In this document: positions 63,192 through 64,000 of the stretch, piece by piece | How the letters are laid out: each line of letters opens with the position of its first letter | Numbering within the stretch: position 1 is the first letter of the stretch | Assembly: GCA_963969595.1 (NCBI GenBank) | Contig: OZ018409.1 | Location: 23,118,163 to 23,182,162 of the forward strand | Source: Neckera pumila | Taxonomy: Eukaryota; Streptophyta; Bryopsida; Hypnales; Neckeraceae | DNA: 64,000 nt | Reading direction: 5' to 3' | Notes under the pieces: generated by a model | Told to the model about the DNA's origin: nothing | Seen by the model: the letters and a program-made list of their open reading frames with translations, nothing else | The model's database searches: none | Position numbers and translations under genes: made by a program

Positions 63192-63696
63192 GTCCCAGGA
63201 CCCCTAACTGGTCATTATGACCTTTTCCGGTCCGGTCCATAGCAACCCGGTTCAACCCTAATCCGATCTGAAATAAGTTCTGGATGTGATTCCGCTCCTG
63301 GGCATTGATACTCTGACCGGATCAGATCCAGTTTATCCCTTACTGGATTAGCTTCGTCTATCTTTAGTTTTCTTTTGCCTCCTAGCAAGACCCGGATTCT
63401 AATTTCCCATTTCCGTTCCAACTTTTAGGTAAGCAAACGAAAACCAAAAAATCTGGTTGCAACAGCATTGAAGGTACTCCACCTAAAAACAGTAAATAAA
63501 GAAGGAACTGTAACAAGATCAGTCAACTCCGGGCACGATCCAAAATTCCTCTACTCACGTCAAGCTGCGATATTTGAACAAAATATGCTGCGCCCGGTGC
63601 TCGGTGCCTAGAGCCACAGTGGGGGGCAATTGAGCTATTGGGCACGGCCTATGGTGTCCCAGCCATGCAGGCCGTGCCACAATGTGGATGCTCTAA

Positions 63697-64000
63697 GACC
63701 ATATGCAATGCAACCGACACCACACACAGTATCGGCACAGTGCAGGGCAGACAATAATTTTTATTTAAAATTGCGCTCCAATGCAACTGGTATGGAGACC
63801 TCCACTTTCATGGCCTTGGTATGCAACTCCACCGGGATCGACATATTTTGTCATTTTGCCTACCCCGGGAAAACTCTCGGCAAGTTGATTTGTGGGAGTC
63901 ATCATAACAAAAAGTGGTAGTATCCAATGGATGCCACGAAAAGTTTATTGGTATGTGCGCTAATCAATTCAACCTTTCTTGTTTCCATAGAAAAGTCCTT
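63697..64000. other. Spacer at right edge
   Basis: No gene was recognised; the window ends here. The 96-codon frame at 63630-63920 overlaps the element end and has no domain. Confidence 0.45.

Larger units (their letters stand above)
59963..63693. mobile_element. GAGCATC-family element apparently split by a larger insertion
   Basis: The left part starts GAGCATCACACTGG with GGCCAAATCCCCTCGGCAAG, like the left part of the element at 59132. The right part (about 63520-63693) has CACGATCCAAAATTCC and ends GTGGATGCTC, like its right part. TAA lies on both outer sides (59960-59962 and 63694-63696). Together the pieces make one element interrupted by roughly 3.4 kb that carries the 491-codon ORF. 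The insertion junctions (about 60.02 and 63.45 kb) are not resolved. Confidence 0.45.

Overview
This is nuclear DNA of a land plant. The evidence is intron-rich genes with plant-type splice sites, a plastid-targeted allene oxide cyclase-type gene, a plant pectate lyase, Helitron ends, and many short inverted-repeat transposons in AT-rich spacers. Introns are short (about 90 to 780 bases) and genes are well separated. This would suit a non-flowering plant with a moderate genome, such as a bryophyte or lycophyte, but I cannot name the species.

Five protein-coding genes can be rebuilt exon by exon with splice phases that close. (1) A pectate lyase (minus, 2340-6635, 6 exons, 534 codons) with an unusual acidic N-terminal extension. 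(2) An F-box protein with an intronless coding region (plus, 15339-16685). (3) A YIP1/YIPF5-type Golgi membrane protein (plus, 22021-23627, 3 exons, 253 codons). (4) A phytanoyl-CoA dioxygenase-domain enzyme of the PHYHD1 type (minus, 26830-29737, 9 exons, 292 codons), one of whose introns requires a GC donor. (5) An allene oxide cyclase (minus, 38003-39688, 4 exons, 324 codons). A disrupted gene fragment lies at the left edge. A 491-codon ORF resembling mobile-element proteins lies at 61257-62732. A short secreted-peptide candidate lies at 36687-36908. The five main genes belong to unrelated pathways (wall remodelling, protein turnover, ER-Golgi traffic, 2-oxoglutarate oxygenation, oxylipin synthesis), and nothing suggests co-regulation.

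The spacers, above all 40-59 kb, are gene-poor and built from repeats. The most striking is a family of about 0.6-0.94 kb elements with a TTAA at both outer edges followed by inverted CCCCTAAAGG ends: seven two-ended copies (one only 81 bases) plus relics. This is the architecture of piggyBac-type transposons. A second family has GAGCATC ends and 3-base TAA/TTA duplications (Tourist/PIF-Harbinger-like); one copy seems split by the island carrying the 491-codon ORF. Two near-full short Helitrons (538 and 545 bases) sit in opposite orientation 38 kb apart. Several minisatellites and a third dispersed repeat family complete the picture. No rRNA, tRNA or CRISPR was found.
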